From Leptospiraceae bacterium (GTDB taxonomy: Bacteria > Spirochaetota > Leptospiria > Turneriellales > Turneriellaceae), in assembly GCA_020440825.1 (NCBI GenBank), contig JAGRNJ010000027.1, positions 1 to 39,681 on the forward strand: a DNA stretch of 39,681 bases, in the 5' to 3' direction. A program made the translations under genes and the position numbers. Shown piece after piece: positions 7,901-17,125 of the stretch. The number at the start of each line of letters is the position of its first letter. Positions within the stretch are counted from its first letter, which is position 1. Under the pieces are notes generated by a model. It saw only the letters and a program-made list of their open reading frames with translations. It was not told the origin of the DNA and did no database searches.

Positions 7901-8182
7901 AAAAGAGATACATACCATTCCATTATTAAGTCGGCAGGGGTAGCCTATCGCAAAACCCCTACCCGCAGCGGAGTCGAAAACGGCATACTCACCCATTTGA
8001 CCCGGGCCAGGCTGTTGAAAAATGTCGTTGAGCAGAACAATTTTACCTTGTTTACACTGAAAAACGGTACTGCAATACTGGTTACCTCTGATGCGAAAGT
8101 AAGACCGGCCAAGAATGCCGGCACAAGTGAAATTTTGATTGCCAAAATCAATTCGAACGGGGTTGTATTCTCGCGCTATTGA
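4880..8182 (+). CDS. Secreted 7-bladed Reg_prop propeller / Ig-like repeat protein
   Basis: A 1100-residue exported protein. A hydrophobic signal segment (about residues 44-60, ending FSIFAQQ) is followed by seven propeller repeats of about 42 residues (about 75-356). Each has the two-component-regulator-propeller pattern, for example 'NLWVGTPSGLAKIE', 'SVYVGTQFGVDRYDK', 'AIWVGTAGGGLGRFDK' and 'YLWVGTFDGISRLEK'. Several Ig-like beta domains follow (about 360-880, with recurring 'VDNEPPELE'-type boundaries), then a short coiled coil (about 895-915) and a C-terminal domain I do not recognise. Such propellers usually form the sensor of hybrid two-component systems; no kinase or transmembrane segment is present, so this is probably a surface or periplasmic binding protein. 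The only ATG leaves a 45-residue N-region before the signal and overlaps dedA, so the start is doubtful. Confidence 0.72.
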   Translation: MLREFCQYTGRFLSLSRFHELRTICQSFLFLEKIRKDKWSVQKAIRLVICLVICNSFSIFAQQEFKSAEYQLPSNFAKDIVIGTKSTFIATASGVVQLNGNAKSGKVYNKNSGLPDDFITSLSLSPEETNLWVGTPSGLAKIELDSGKIETFSRRNRQLSDDRVSSVLVDQTSVYVGTQFGVDRYDKVQNRWVAYTAIEGLAGNNIQVLAAEGDIIWAGGADGLSYYDKNEDFWISYDATNGLTAGLITALSVDADAIWVGTAGGGLGRFDKASLRFEMFTTSFGLADDNVQTLVDDGGYLWVGTFDGISRLEKQTLRFTNFHTKDGLREPSVTTGALSGQTLYVGTDGGGIYAFNKQIPQVSFSYQLTSYNEPKEIYIFGTILSEDGIRDVKLRYRPAESLKNEWFDKGISVSGTPSGKNIRLGKVSTGEIQDGRYTIAIDVEDKDGRVNRSYGAMVIDNIAPQIELLFRAPRPDEREVTVTGKYNEANLTSLGVQIGNRRVFPTIDRAQRRFRFPYPLNSAGKIKVIAEDVGKNSTTIEKAYVVDNEPPELEISPYSESDINGNKITIRGFVKDKNIDQVLINPGQIPTTLTPAGEERYEFSGESAIKKEGRYVFQITAFDKSGRTTTKPLEVKFYSETTIIEIDDDKITQYTLKDNVELSGNILGPSLKEFYIEPGNIKIPVRQDKSFSIKIPLKSGPNEFTMVAIHKTGERAVQTFNIESSNRTVAAPLNLDSRSFGEPNVTLTGTYDRGITKVLVNKKPAQMDQRNSTYSAEVRLKEGENPIAITTVDEIGRTKTINEKVYYDKEAPRFYLRSLPAQTGMAVIRIKGRVEEISQFKLSAFPGIIIEGMNVENGDFYGKLYLKPGVNRIFFNVVDAAGNKTAKEYVVQHDLSYPKLEWAEGAENFEEIMALRREVSLLKRQLAGLSHLRRPTGIVAQNLPAIAGLYMVPSPGKIPDYEISAQLYLGSGNLAGLLASYNGRYTSGGNKILVPSPELFALLNKTSKRDTYHSIIKSAGVAYRKTPTRSGVENGILTHLTRARLLKNVVEQNNFTLFTLKNGTAILVTSDAKVRPAKNAGTSEILIAKINSNGVVFSRY

Positions 8183-8257
8183 AAAATCGGCATTCGGTTT
8201 CAGCGAAAAATCAGATTATTAAGAAAAGATGAAACTACATTACCCTGTCTTCAGAAT

Positions 8258-10393
8258 ATGAACAATTTTTTGAGAAAAAATCTGCTGCCGACAATCTGCC
8301 TTGCCATTGCAGCTATTCTTCTGCTGTTTGATTTTTATGTGGTTTCTGCCATCCGCCAGTCTTCTTTACTCGACTCTTTCGCCTCTCAACTCGATGTTGA
8401 TTTGACTGCCCTGCAAATTCGGCTTAAACAGGAAGCAGATGAATCTGATCTCAGAAATTATTTTGGTACAACCCGGATATCTGCCTCTGAACTCAAATCG
8501 ATCAGATCGATCAATCTTTTAATAGCAGATGTAAGCCTGCTCGATAAGAATCATTTTTTTCTCGCTGAGACCGGCGATGCATTCCCGGCGGCCAAGTTGA
8601 GATTACCATTGATAAAGGCTGGCGAGAGCCTCACCCCACAATTTCTTGTGACTGATGAAGGTTTCTTTGCAATTCAACCCGTTCTCGATGCAGAGGGAAT
8701 TTTTACCGGCTCTCTCGTAGCAAGACTTTCTGTTTTCTCGCCACTCAATGATCATTGTATACTGCTTGCCGATGCGGCTTTGAACCAGAAAATAATTTAT
8801 CCGCAAAATTGCCTTACTGATTCAGAAACACATCGTGTGCATAATGAATTACCGTTACTTGCCCGCGGGAAATCAAACAGTGAAGAAGTAGAAACCGGTT
8901 TACGAGAGTTAAAAATTGACTATCGGTTTTTACCGGGCAGAAATATTGCACTTTTCCGGGTTTCGCCCATCGAACCTGTAATTTATCACATATCGTTCTG
9001 GCTTTTTATTTCGGCCTTGCTGTGGTTTTCCGTAGTATTAGCTATCCATTTTCCTGGAATTATCAGAAAAGCCCTGCGCGAAGATAAAAGAGAGCAGCTT
9101 GAAAAGCTTTTACAGGAACAGAACAAAACTCTGACAACGCTTGAAAATAATCTGGCAGAAATTCAAAAATCAAGTGCCAGTAATCCTGAAGACTTTGAGA
9201 AAATTATTGAACAGATTCCAGAACCCGACAGTCTCGAAGAAGAAACTGCGGCAGAAGATACATATGAAGTGAATCTCGACTCACCCAAAGATGAGTCTGA
9301 ATCGGCAGAAGCAAAAATCATCGAACTCAAATCGGTGCATACCGATTTCATACTGCTCGACCCGGAAGAAAACTATTCAATCAAGCCAAAACACGCAAAC
9401 CGTCCCAAACTGGATGACAGCACTGAGAAAATTAGAAATCGGGCATTTCGGCCAGAGGTCCTGAATCTTCTGAAAGATGTACAGACAAGTACACCAGAAA
9501 CTGCCGACTCTATTACCCAGAGAATAATAGAATTCACAAACCGATGGCAAAAACCTGAAGTAAATGAATGGAGTGTTTTTCTCAATGAAGTCTATTTTGA
9601 TGAAGTTACAACAGAAGAAGTTGAAAATCTGCTGGCAACATTGATTGATTATGTTGAGGCCGACAGTGCTGCCTTGCTGAGCAATAATCTGTTTCTCGGC
9701 TGCTATGAAACTTTTGTCAGCATTCGTATGCCCGAACAATCAGAAAATTTACTATATGCACTTTCTCGTGATCCACATATTTTTATGAGTCCAGAGCGGA
9801 ACCTTCGCACAGATGTTTCGAAAGAGTTGAAAGAGAACCTTTTTTTTGCAAAACGATTTAAACCTGAATTTATACAACCTCTCAAAGAGATCTACGCCCT
9901 GCCAATGATATCCCAGGGTCTCGACGCATATCTGTTGCTCTTTTATAACCGGGTCATGCCTGAACATATGATGGATGTTCTTACCAGTACTGCATTTAAA
10001 AGGCATCTGCGAGAATTAACCCCTGCTCTCAAATATTTTCTACAAGACCATGAGAGCTCGGGCCCCAAAGACCAGACCATTGAGATGCTAAAGGGTTTAA
10101 GGGAAATAACCGGCCATGCACGGCATGATGCGTATATTATACATCTTTACACCCGTCTGGGAGTCAATCACCGGGTTTTTCACACTCTGGTAAGGCACTT
10201 GAAGCCGTTACTGGTTAACCCTGAAAAGTTATTTTTTAACCATCCTTTTCATCTCATTGCCTATCTTTCAGAAAACCAGGACCAGAACCGTCCCAATAAA
10301 ATCATTGAGACTATTGCCTATTTTCTACCGGATGTAGAAGCTCGAATACAAAAATTTCCTGAGCTTGGCAGAAATTATTATTCTTATATTTAG
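8258..10393 (+). CDS. Two-TM sensor-like protein with coiled coil, unknown function
   Basis: A 711-residue protein that I do not recognise as a whole. It has an N-terminal membrane helix (about residues 11-30), a roughly 210-residue periplasmic domain and a second membrane helix (about 243-266). A coiled coil follows (about 272-303, 'REDKREQLEKLLQEQNKTL'), then an acidic linker (about 310-370) and a large helical cytoplasmic part (about 395-711). The order TM - periplasmic domain - TM - coiled coil is that of transmembrane sensors, and 'FFAIQPVLDAEGIFTGSLVA' resembles the core of Cache-like ligand-binding domains. No kinase, GGDEF, phosphatase or chemoreceptor output motif is visible. It starts 75 nt after the propeller gene on the same strand and may share its transcript. 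Confidence 0.6.
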   Translation: MNNFLRKNLLPTICLAIAAILLLFDFYVVSAIRQSSLLDSFASQLDVDLTALQIRLKQEADESDLRNYFGTTRISASELKSIRSINLLIADVSLLDKNHFFLAETGDAFPAAKLRLPLIKAGESLTPQFLVTDEGFFAIQPVLDAEGIFTGSLVARLSVFSPLNDHCILLADAALNQKIIYPQNCLTDSETHRVHNELPLLARGKSNSEEVETGLRELKIDYRFLPGRNIALFRVSPIEPVIYHISFWLFISALLWFSVVLAIHFPGIIRKALREDKREQLEKLLQEQNKTLTTLENNLAEIQKSSASNPEDFEKIIEQIPEPDSLEEETAAEDTYEVNLDSPKDESESAEAKIIELKSVHTDFILLDPEENYSIKPKHANRPKLDDSTEKIRNRAFRPEVLNLLKDVQTSTPETADSITQRIIEFTNRWQKPEVNEWSVFLNEVYFDEVTTEEVENLLATLIDYVEADSAALLSNNLFLGCYETFVSIRMPEQSENLLYALSRDPHIFMSPERNLRTDVSKELKENLFFAKRFKPEFIQPLKEIYALPMISQGLDAYLLLFYNRVMPEHMMDVLTSTAFKRHLRELTPALKYFLQDHESSGPKDQTIEMLKGLREITGHARHDAYIIHLYTRLGVNHRVFHTLVRHLKPLLVNPEKLFFNHPFHLIAYLSENQDQNRPNKIIETIAYFLPDVEARIQKFPELGRNYYSYI

Positions 10394-10399
10394 AGCTCC

Positions 10400-13246
10400 C
10401 TAAAGCCATTTTTTAAGATACTTCCCGGTGACTGATTTATCATTTGCACAGATTTCTTCCGGAGTACCACTCGCAATAATCTCCCCGCCTTTGGCCCCGC
10501 CCTGGGGTCCAAGATCGAGAATATAATCTGCTGTCTTTATGACATCCATATTGTGTTCAATGACAATAACTGTATTGCCCTCATCTGCAAAACGATGCAG
10601 CACTTCGAGCAATAAACGAATATCTTCAAAGTGCAGGCCAGTCGTGGGTTCATCTAAAATATAAACTGTTCTGCCGGTTGAACGTTTTGAAAGTTCCGTG
10701 GCAAGTTTAATTCGCTGGGCTTCGCCTCCCGAGAGGGTTGTCGCCGGCTGCCCCATTTTTATATACGATAAACCTACATCGCACATTGCTTTCAGTTTAT
10801 TAAAGACTGCAGGAATAGCAGAGAAAAACTCCATGCCCTCTTCTGCCGTCATTTCCAGTACATCATGAATGCTCTTGCCTTTATATTTTATTTCCAGAGT
10901 TTCGCGCTTATATCGTTTACCATTGCAGACTTCACAGGTTACATAAACATCTGAAAGAAAGTGCATCTCAATTTTTTTTACACCATCTCCCTCACAGGCT
11001 TCACAGCGTCCACCCTGTACATTAAACGAGAAACGGCCTGCTTTATAGCCTCGAAGATTACTTTCAGGCAGCTGGGCAAATAATTCTCGAATAGGGCCAA
11101 AAGCCTGGGTGTATGTTCCGGGATTTGACCGCGGAGTTCTGCCAATTGGCGACTGGTCAATATCAATAACTTTATCAATATTCTTGAGTCCCATGATTTT
11201 CTTGTGTTTACCGGGCAGAATATGAGTATTGTGCAGATGACTGGCCATTGCCCGGTAGAGAATATCATTGATCAACGTACTTTTGCCTGAACCAGACAAA
11301 CCGGTCACGCAGATAAATCTGCCTAACGGAAATTCAGCATTAATATTTTTGAGATTATTCTCTGAAGCCCCGATTATTTTAATTGATTCTCCTGAGCCGA
11401 TACGTCTTGTTTCAGGAATCGGAATTTTCTTTTTGCCTGCAACATAAAGACCAGTCAGGGATTCTTTTGATTTGAGCAGCTCAGGGTAAGTACCAGCAAA
11501 GACGACATTGCCGCCATGGCGTCCTGCTCCCGGCCCAATATCTACAATATAGTCGGCCATGCGAATTGTATCTTCATCATGTTCTACCACAATGACTGTA
11601 TTGCCCAGATCCCGCAAACCGCAAAGGGTCTGAATCAATCGTTCGTTGTCACTCTGGTGCAAACCAATTGAGGGTTCATCAAGAACGTAAAGCACTCCCA
11701 TTAACGCTGAACCAATCTGGGTTGCCAACCGAATGCGTTGAGCCTCGCCCCCTGAAAGAGAACCAGCTACCCGATGTAACGTCAGGTAACCAACACCGAC
11801 ATTATTCAAAAACGTTAGACGATCGATAATTTCTTTCAAAGCCTGGGTAGCAATCTGGCGCTGGGTACTATCGAGTTTCAGATTGCTGAAAAATTGCAAG
11901 GCATCTTCTATCGAAAGACTGACCAGCTGATGTAAATTTTTATTCTGAAATTTTACATTCATAGCCCATTTATTGAGCCGGGTACCATTGCAAACCGGGC
12001 AGGGAGCCTGTACCATATATTGCTCCATTCTCACCCGCATTGAATCAGAGGCGGTGTTGTAGCGACGCCGCAAGTTCGGTATAATTCCCTCATATTCCCT
12101 TGAGAATTGCCATGATGAATCTTCGCTTTCATGTTTATATTCGAGCTTAATCTTATGATCCCCATAAAAAATTGTCTGCTTCACTTTTGAGTTCAATTTG
12201 TTCCACGGTGTATCAATGTCGAAATTCAAGGCTTTGCTCAATGCCTTAATACTGTTTGCATACCAGAAAGATTCGCCTGAGAAACCGAGTCCCGAACCTA
12301 CTCCCTGGGCAACAGTTTTCTCTGCATCGCGAATCAGCAGATCTTCATGAAACTCAAGCATTTCTCCCAGGCCAGAACAATGCGGGCACGCACCATCGGG
12401 AGAGTTAAATGAAAACATGCGGTGGGTAATTTCGGGAAAATCTTCGTCTAAATACGGTGAATACAGTCGGGATGAATACCGGTCTTCGCCTTTATTTTTT
12501 TTACCTTCGTATTGCACGAAGGTAATTTTTTCACCTTTCTGTAATGCCAGCTCAAGAGATTCGGCCAGACGCGAGCGAATCTTTTCTTCTTCACCCTTTC
12601 TCAAAACAAGGCGATCAACAACAATTTCGATATTGTGCTTGATGTTTTTTTTCAGTTTAATTTCTTCATCAAGAGTATAGATTTCACCATCTACCCTTAC
12701 CCTCGAAAAACCCTCTTTCTGTAGTTTGGCAAACAGATCTTTATATTCCCCTTTTTTGCCATTTACAACGGGCGAAAGAATCACCAATCGAATCGACTCT
12801 TCGTCGGGAAATCTGGCAGTGAGTGCCATGATTCTTTCAATCATGGTATCTACCGGCTGTGCTTCGAGTTTGTTACCAGAAACGGGACAGAATGCCTCGC
12901 CGAGCCGGGCAAAGATCAGTCTTATATAATCATAAATTTCAGTAACTGTACCTACAGTTGAACGCGGGTTACGGTGGGTCGTTTTCTGCTCAATAGAGAT
13001 TGCCGGTGAAAGACCTTCAATGGTATCTACATCCGGCTTTTCTAACTGTCCTAGAAATTGCCGGGCATACGCAGAGAGACTTTCAACATATCTGCGCTGG
13101 CCTTCTGCGTAAATTGTGTCAAAAGCCAGTGAGCTTTTGCCACTGCCAGATAAGCCGGTAAAAACGATAAGTTTTTCACGAGGCAGCTCCAGTGAAATAT
13201 TTTTGAGATTGTGTTCCCGGGCGCCGGTAATTTTAATTTTTGACAT
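10400..13246 (-). CDS. uvrA: Excinuclease ABC subunit A (UvrA)
   Basis: UvrA is the ATP-dependent damage-recognition dimer that loads UvrB in nucleotide excision repair. The 948-residue protein has both ABC modules: Walker A '[20 protein letters not shown]' and '[19 protein letters not shown]', and signatures '[18 protein letters not shown]' and '[18 protein letters not shown]'. The C-terminal zinc finger (C-E-A-C ... C-E-V-C) is intact. The first zinc module appears incomplete: '[10 protein letters not shown]' is there, but the C-x-x-C pair expected about 20 residues earlier is replaced by '[20 protein letters not shown]'. I choose ATG 13246 ([17 protein letters not shown]), which fits the family and has GGGAGGA 6 nt upstream; it begins one base after the ccmB stop. 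Last gene of the ilvB-to-uvrA run. Confidence 0.95.
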   Translation of the reverse strand: MSKIKITGAREHNLKNISLELPREKLIVFTGLSGSGKSSLAFDTIYAEGQRRYVESLSAYARQFLGQLEKPDVDTIEGLSPAISIEQKTTHRNPRSTVGTVTEIYDYIRLIFARLGEAFCPVSGNKLEAQPVDTMIERIMALTARFPDEESIRLVILSPVVNGKKGEYKDLFAKLQKEGFSRVRVDGEIYTLDEEIKLKKNIKHNIEIVVDRLVLRKGEEEKIRSRLAESLELALQKGEKITFVQYEGKKNKGEDRYSSRLYSPYLDEDFPEITHRMFSFNSPDGACPHCSGLGEMLEFHEDLLIRDAEKTVAQGVGSGLGFSGESFWYANSIKALSKALNFDIDTPWNKLNSKVKQTIFYGDHKIKLEYKHESEDSSWQFSREYEGIIPNLRRRYNTASDSMRVRMEQYMVQAPCPVCNGTRLNKWAMNVKFQNKNLHQLVSLSIEDALQFFSNLKLDSTQRQIATQALKEIIDRLTFLNNVGVGYLTLHRVAGSLSGGEAQRIRLATQIGSALMGVLYVLDEPSIGLHQSDNERLIQTLCGLRDLGNTVIVVEHDEDTIRMADYIVDIGPGAGRHGGNVVFAGTYPELLKSKESLTGLYVAGKKKIPIPETRRIGSGESIKIIGASENNLKNINAEFPLGRFICVTGLSGSGKSTLINDILYRAMASHLHNTHILPGKHKKIMGLKNIDKVIDIDQSPIGRTPRSNPGTYTQAFGPIRELFAQLPESNLRGYKAGRFSFNVQGGRCEACEGDGVKKIEMHFLSDVYVTCEVCNGKRYKRETLEIKYKGKSIHDVLEMTAEEGMEFFSAIPAVFNKLKAMCDVGLSYIKMGQPATTLSGGEAQRIKLATELSKRSTGRTVYILDEPTTGLHFEDIRLLLEVLHRFADEGNTVIVIEHNMDVIKTADYILDLGPQGGAKGGEIIASGTPEEICANDKSVTGKYLKKWL

Positions 13247-13247
13247 G

Positions 13248-13922
13248 TTAGTCCTCCCTGAAATACCCATACAGAAAAATACCGGCAGCGAGATAAATCA
13301 AGGCAAAGGCTGCGCTTAAACCAAGCTGGGTGTAGACAAAAGTTCCGTTTATGGCCTCACGCACTACCATGGCAGAACCGCTGACTGCAGGCAGACCTAA
13401 TGGAAAATACAGAATCACCAGTACAAGCTGTCCCAGACGAGAATGTAAGCTCAAGATGCTCAGCAAAGGACCCAAAGCTGCAAGCGATGCACAGGAAGTG
13501 ATACCTGCCAGTAAAACCGGTATAATCGATTCATTGAGAATTGAAACCCCGGCAGGCAAAATCAGGATACTCCACAAAAAAATGGAACCGATATACAAAA
13601 CAAACAAAGCGCAGAGCATCCCCATAAAGTGCGATAGAAAGACCACCGAAGAGTCAATATTGCTTAAGATTGAGATACTGCCCGCTTTCCAGAAAGTATC
13701 CTGAGATGACGTCACAAAGACCAGAAAAAGGGCAGAAATTTGAAAAGCGGCTACCAGAGGTACTACCAGAAACTGTGTTTCAATACTTCCCTTTGCCAGC
13801 ATGAATCTGAAAAATATAAACATGCCTGCTGAAAGAAGTACCGAGGCAGCCAGATATTCTCTTGTTCCGAATAATAGTCTGAAATCTTTTTTTAACAAAC
13901 TTGAGAACACCGAGCTCTTCAT
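13248..13922 (-). CDS. ccmB: CcmB-like heme exporter permease
   Basis: CcmB is the membrane subunit of the CcmAB(C) ABC complex of cytochrome c maturation system I, which releases heme-loaded CcmE. The 224-residue protein has six hydrophobic segments. Its start '[20 protein letters not shown]' fits the CcmB N-terminus (K-D-L-x-L-E/F-x-R). It also has the interior '[20 protein letters not shown]' and the loop '[20 protein letters not shown]', which matches the CcmB pattern L-x-x-L-P-L-x-x-P-x-x-I. Its start overlaps the ATPase gene by 4 bp (ATGA), as expected for a coupled ABC pair. Other Ccm genes (CcmC, CcmE, CcmF) are not in the window. Confidence 0.8.
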   Translation of the reverse strand: MKSSVFSSLLKKDFRLLFGTREYLAASVLLSAGMFIFFRFMLAKGSIETQFLVVPLVAAFQISALFLVFVTSSQDTFWKAGSISILSNIDSSVVFLSHFMGMLCALFVLYIGSIFLWSILILPAGVSILNESIIPVLLAGITSCASLAALGPLLSILSLHSRLGQLVLVILYFPLGLPAVSGSAMVVREAINGTFVYTQLGLSAAFALIYLAAGIFLYGYFRED

Positions 13923-14539
13923 GTAACAAGTTCTCCTTGGTCAGTCATTTTCCAGAGAGAATCAGAGAATTGCTCAAGCTTTGCAGAGTCATGCTCAACC
14001 AGAATTCCACAATCGAATCGCCAGCCGGTTTCTGCAAGCCCGCGATCTTTCAAAATCAAGTTTAACAAAATCTGTCCGTTTTGATCGAGACCGGTAAACG
14101 GTTCATCAAACATCACGATCTTCGGCTGAATAAGTATAATACGAGCGATCGCAAGTCGCTGCAGCATACCCCGGGAAAAGTACAAGGGGCTTTTATTTTT
14201 ATGTGACTTAAGGCCGCAATATTCGAAAACAAAATCAATTTTCGATTGATCAGCCCGAAAAATTCCGGCTGCATATTCCAGATTTTGTCTCGCGGTCAGA
14301 CCGGCATACAGCATCGGTTCATGCCCCAGTAGAAAAACATTTGTACTTTTACGAATGCTTCCTTTGTGAGGTCTGAGCAGCCCGGCTAAAATATTCAGTA
14401 ACGTACTTTTCCCGGAACCATTTGAACCGGCGAGGCCTGCCAATTGTTTGCTACCGAGACTGCCTGATACATTCTTCAGAACCCACCGGTAGCCATATCT
14501 GCGGGCAAGACCGTTGAATTCGAGAATGTGTTCACTCAT
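13919..14539 (-). CDS. ccmA: CcmA-like ABC transporter ATPase
   Basis: The ATP-hydrolysing subunit of the heme-handling ABC complex. The 206-residue protein has Walker A 'GLAGSNGSGKSTLLNILAGL' (about residues 34-53), a degenerate signature 'LYFSRGMLQRLAIARI' in place of LSSGQ-x-R, Walker B 'KIVMFDEPFTGLDQNG' and the switch histidine in 'GILVEHD'. The short length and early 'LARRYGYRWVLKNVSGSLGS' suit CcmA, as does the downstream overlap with a CcmB-like permease. Without the permease it could be called only a generic ABC ATPase. It starts 2 nt after the CcmI-like gene stops. Confidence 0.77.
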   Translation of the reverse strand: MSEHILEFNGLARRYGYRWVLKNVSGSLGSKQLAGLAGSNGSGKSTLLNILAGLLRPHKGSIRKSTNVFLLGHEPMLYAGLTARQNLEYAAGIFRADQSKIDFVFEYCGLKSHKNKSPLYFSRGMLQRLAIARIILIQPKIVMFDEPFTGLDQNGQILLNLILKDRGLAETGWRFDCGILVEHDSAKLEQFSDSLWKMTDQGELVT

Positions 14540-14541
14540 GT

Positions 14542-15960
14542 CTATTTGATTTCTGGTTCAAGATCTAACCAGCGCTCAAGAGATTGAATTCTGGCCTGCA
14601 GTGGCTGAATTCTTTCTTCTACATTCTGCATTTTATTCAACAGTTCCAGCTCGGCTTTCATTTTTGCGAGCTCTTTAACCTGGGCGCGGCGAAGCCAGGC
14701 GGGGCGACGGTCAAGGCCGACCTTAGTACCTAATGCTACAAGGAAAACAAGACTGGCCAGAATTATTTTTTCAAGATCGCTTAATGGTGACTTAACAACT
14801 ACATCTACCGACTCATTGTCTGCAGTCTGCTCCCGGGTATCTGGCATGGGAGTTCCGCCCGAAAGAACAAATTCATAACTTTTATTAGTCGTATCAACAG
14901 CATAGATTTTTTGGCCTATCTCTGCATTTGTTTCAGCAGGGAAATCATTGCCATTTTTATCTTTGACTGTTATGTCACCGGGCTGCACAACTACCTGTGC
15001 CGGTATATCGGGCTCAAACGGTAATTCATAACGCAGCGCTTTGCCCTTCGGGGTATACCCCAGAGAATACTGTAACTGAAAAATTCTTTCTCCCGGTTTT
15101 ATGGGATATTTCAGCAGTTTATAATTTTTCTTGTCTGCAACATCCTGGGCAGCAAGTTTAAGCCATTGAATATTCGAAGAGCCTGACCCTACTGACACTG
15201 AGGCAGCGATTTCACTTGCACCCTCGGGTATAAAGACTTCAACACCTTTTGCCGGGTTGAGGTATGTTAATTTCGAGTTGTTGCGAAAGAAGAAAATATG
15301 TAAAATCTTAAGTTTATCGCCTTCAATATAGTGCAACTCTTGCACAGTTCTGAAATCAATATTGGCTGACGAATAATTCTGAACAGTTTCAAAAACTTCA
15401 AGTTCATTGAGTGTGCCAGAGGCGGTATTCGGAGGGATTACCTTGCTATAAGTGACACCCCGATAGTCTACTTGAACCATATATGGGCCATTCGACGGAG
15501 CCTCTACATTTTGAAATGTAAAGCTTGTCCCGGGATTGTTTATTTTTTTGATCGGCTGCATGGAACCTTCGAGCTTAACAAGTTCAACACTCTCTACTTT
15601 CGCAGGTGAATTATTGTAAGTTCCATTCGTGAACTTGACAGCAACATCATAAGCATCGACTGGAACAGTTAAAAAACTTCCCAGAAACAAAATTATCATT
15701 AGACCCAGTTTATTCCCTTTACTGTGCGACTGTGCTACCTCGGTCGCAATATCAGCACGGGCTGCTTCATAGTCTTCTTTGGTTATTTTGCCGATTGAAT
15801 ATTCTAACTGTAAATCCCGAAGAGCGGCCTTTGCAGTTTCAATTGCTTCGTCTTCTGATACCTTTCTTTCCTGAAAACCATAAGAATGGCCACGTATCCA
15901 TAATGACGAGAGAAACAGCATTGCCATGGCTGCAATTAAGATCGCTAAAAGATAAATCAC
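14542..15960 (-). CDS. CcmI-like N-terminus fused to a periplasmic beta domain and coiled coil
   Basis: A 472-residue membrane protein with mixed architecture. Residues 1-21 form a membrane helix. Residues about 34-78 ('AKAALRDLQLEYSIGKITKE', then DYEAARADI) match the short helical hairpin after the first helix of CcmI/CycH, the apocytochrome c chaperone of system I. A second hydrophobic segment (about 84-102) looks like an internal signal peptide (KGNK, hydrophobic core, VPVDAYD). Residues about 103-390 form a beta-rich periplasmic domain without cysteines or obvious repeats. A third membrane helix (about 397-415) and a coiled coil (about 423-467) finish it. CcmI TPRs are absent. The gene precedes ccmA-ccmB by 2 nt, which supports a role in heme or cytochrome maturation, but the beta domain's function is unknown. 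Confidence 0.6.
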   Translation of the reverse strand: MIYLLAILIAAMAMLFLSSLWIRGHSYGFQERKVSEDEAIETAKAALRDLQLEYSIGKITKEDYEAARADIATEVAQSHSKGNKLGLMIILFLGSFLTVPVDAYDVAVKFTNGTYNNSPAKVESVELVKLEGSMQPIKKINNPGTSFTFQNVEAPSNGPYMVQVDYRGVTYSKVIPPNTASGTLNELEVFETVQNYSSANIDFRTVQELHYIEGDKLKILHIFFFRNNSKLTYLNPAKGVEVFIPEGASEIAASVSVGSGSSNIQWLKLAAQDVADKKNYKLLKYPIKPGERIFQLQYSLGYTPKGKALRYELPFEPDIPAQVVVQPGDITVKDKNGNDFPAETNAEIGQKIYAVDTTNKSYEFVLSGGTPMPDTREQTADNESVDVVVKSPLSDLEKIILASLVFLVALGTKVGLDRRPAWLRRAQVKELAKMKAELELLNKMQNVEERIQPLQARIQSLERWLDLEPEIK

Positions 15961-17117
15961 TCTTCACTCTCCCGCTCAGGATCAAGATTCGCTGCTTTAC
16001 TGTAATACAGCTTTAATTCATCGCTCAGTTTATATTTTGCTGGCCAGCGAATCACAATACCAGAGGGGCTTAGAAAGGTCAGACTGCCATCGTGGCTGGC
16101 ATAAAATTCTCGTGCCCAGATCGGTACCATCTCTTCTTCGGTTTCTGATTTTTCTTTGCCTTTTTTATCCTGCGTGAAAGTCGTTGTCACAGCATATATT
16201 TCATGGTTTTCCATGTAATAGTACAATGTTTTATCATGAAATGCGGCATTTTGCCAGACCCCGCTTTGTACTGTTCGCCGAATTTTCCGTTTTTCGGAAG
16301 GATCAAAAAACACAACCCGATGCTGGCCGGCACCGCCGATTAAAATTCCCGGCTCACTGGAATCATGTCGAAAATAAATACGGTAAAATGCCCCGTCTTT
16401 GGTAAGCATATTCAATTCTTCTTCAAGGTTATACATCTTGTAGCTGCCTGCAGAGCCGAATGTAAAGAACGGAATGTCATCCGCACTGAAAAAGAACGAT
16501 GCATTGGCTGTAATACCGGGATAAGGACGGTCAGGAGTTTTCTTCCAGATTTTTTCGGTTTCATTAATGAAGTCATAAGCATAGATTTTTCCATCAAGCC
16601 AGAAGTAAACCGCTCCCCGATTGGCGATAGCCGGCCGACAGCTACAGGGTATTACCACCCCTTTGGCAAAATACTCTTTATCTTCGACTCTAAGTGCAGT
16701 AACAATGCAAGAGTTTTCATCTCCCGGTTTTTCATAGACAAAAGCGGCAAATGCGCCATTGGCAGATAACTGAGCATACTTGGGAGGGCTATCCATCTCA
16801 AAACTGACCAGCCGTTTAAAATTTTCATCCCAGACTCGAAACCGGTGTTTGGTTGATTCAGATTTAACTTTGGCCATAGCCGCGGTTTTTTTGCCATCTG
16901 CAGAAACCAGTAAACTTTCATAAACGGTTCGACCCAGCGGCAACAGTTCGCTCGGCAAAGCAGCCTCAAAAGCCTGCTGGGCAAGAATTAGAGCAAGTTC
17001 AGGCTTTTCCTGCGCAAGCGCTTCGTCAGATTTGCGGGAAAGTTCTTCAGGATTCGGCCCGCAAAAGAATGTGAATGAAATCAAAAGACTGAGGAATGTG
17101 ATTTTTAATAAACGCAT
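15957..17117 (-). CDS. Putative propeller lipoprotein
   Basis: A 386-residue lipoprotein: a basic start (MRLLK), a hydrophobic core and Cys19 in the relaxed spirochaetal lipobox 'SFTFFCG'. Residues about 25-60 are helical, perhaps one TPR pair ('SDEALAQEKPELALILAQQA'). The rest has repeated beta blades such as 'YAQLSANGAFAAFVYEK', 'AIANRGAVYFWLDGKIYAYD' and 'EFYASHDGSLTFLSPSGIVI', suggesting a WD40/TolB-like propeller. It should sit in the outer membrane or periplasm. It starts 8 nt after ilvN and overlaps the CcmI-like gene by 4 bp, so it is translated with the heme-handling genes. The exact role is unknown; a scaffold or quality-control role in cytochrome assembly is a guess from position only. 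Confidence 0.65.
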   Translation of the reverse strand: MRLLKITFLSLLISFTFFCGPNPEELSRKSDEALAQEKPELALILAQQAFEAALPSELLPLGRTVYESLLVSADGKKTAAMAKVKSESTKHRFRVWDENFKRLVSFEMDSPPKYAQLSANGAFAAFVYEKPGDENSCIVTALRVEDKEYFAKGVVIPCSCRPAIANRGAVYFWLDGKIYAYDFINETEKIWKKTPDRPYPGITANASFFFSADDIPFFTFGSAGSYKMYNLEEELNMLTKDGAFYRIYFRHDSSEPGILIGGAGQHRVVFFDPSEKRKIRRTVQSGVWQNAAFHDKTLYYYMENHEIYAVTTTFTQDKKGKEKSETEEEMVPIWAREFYASHDGSLTFLSPSGIVIRWPAKYKLSDELKLYYSKAANLDPERESEE

Positions 17118-17125
17118 ACAACATA

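Noticed and set aside
4880-8182. Hybrid two-component system of the Bacteroides HTCS type
   Set aside because: The propeller and Ig-like parts fit, but no membrane helix, kinase, receiver or DNA-binding domain follows.
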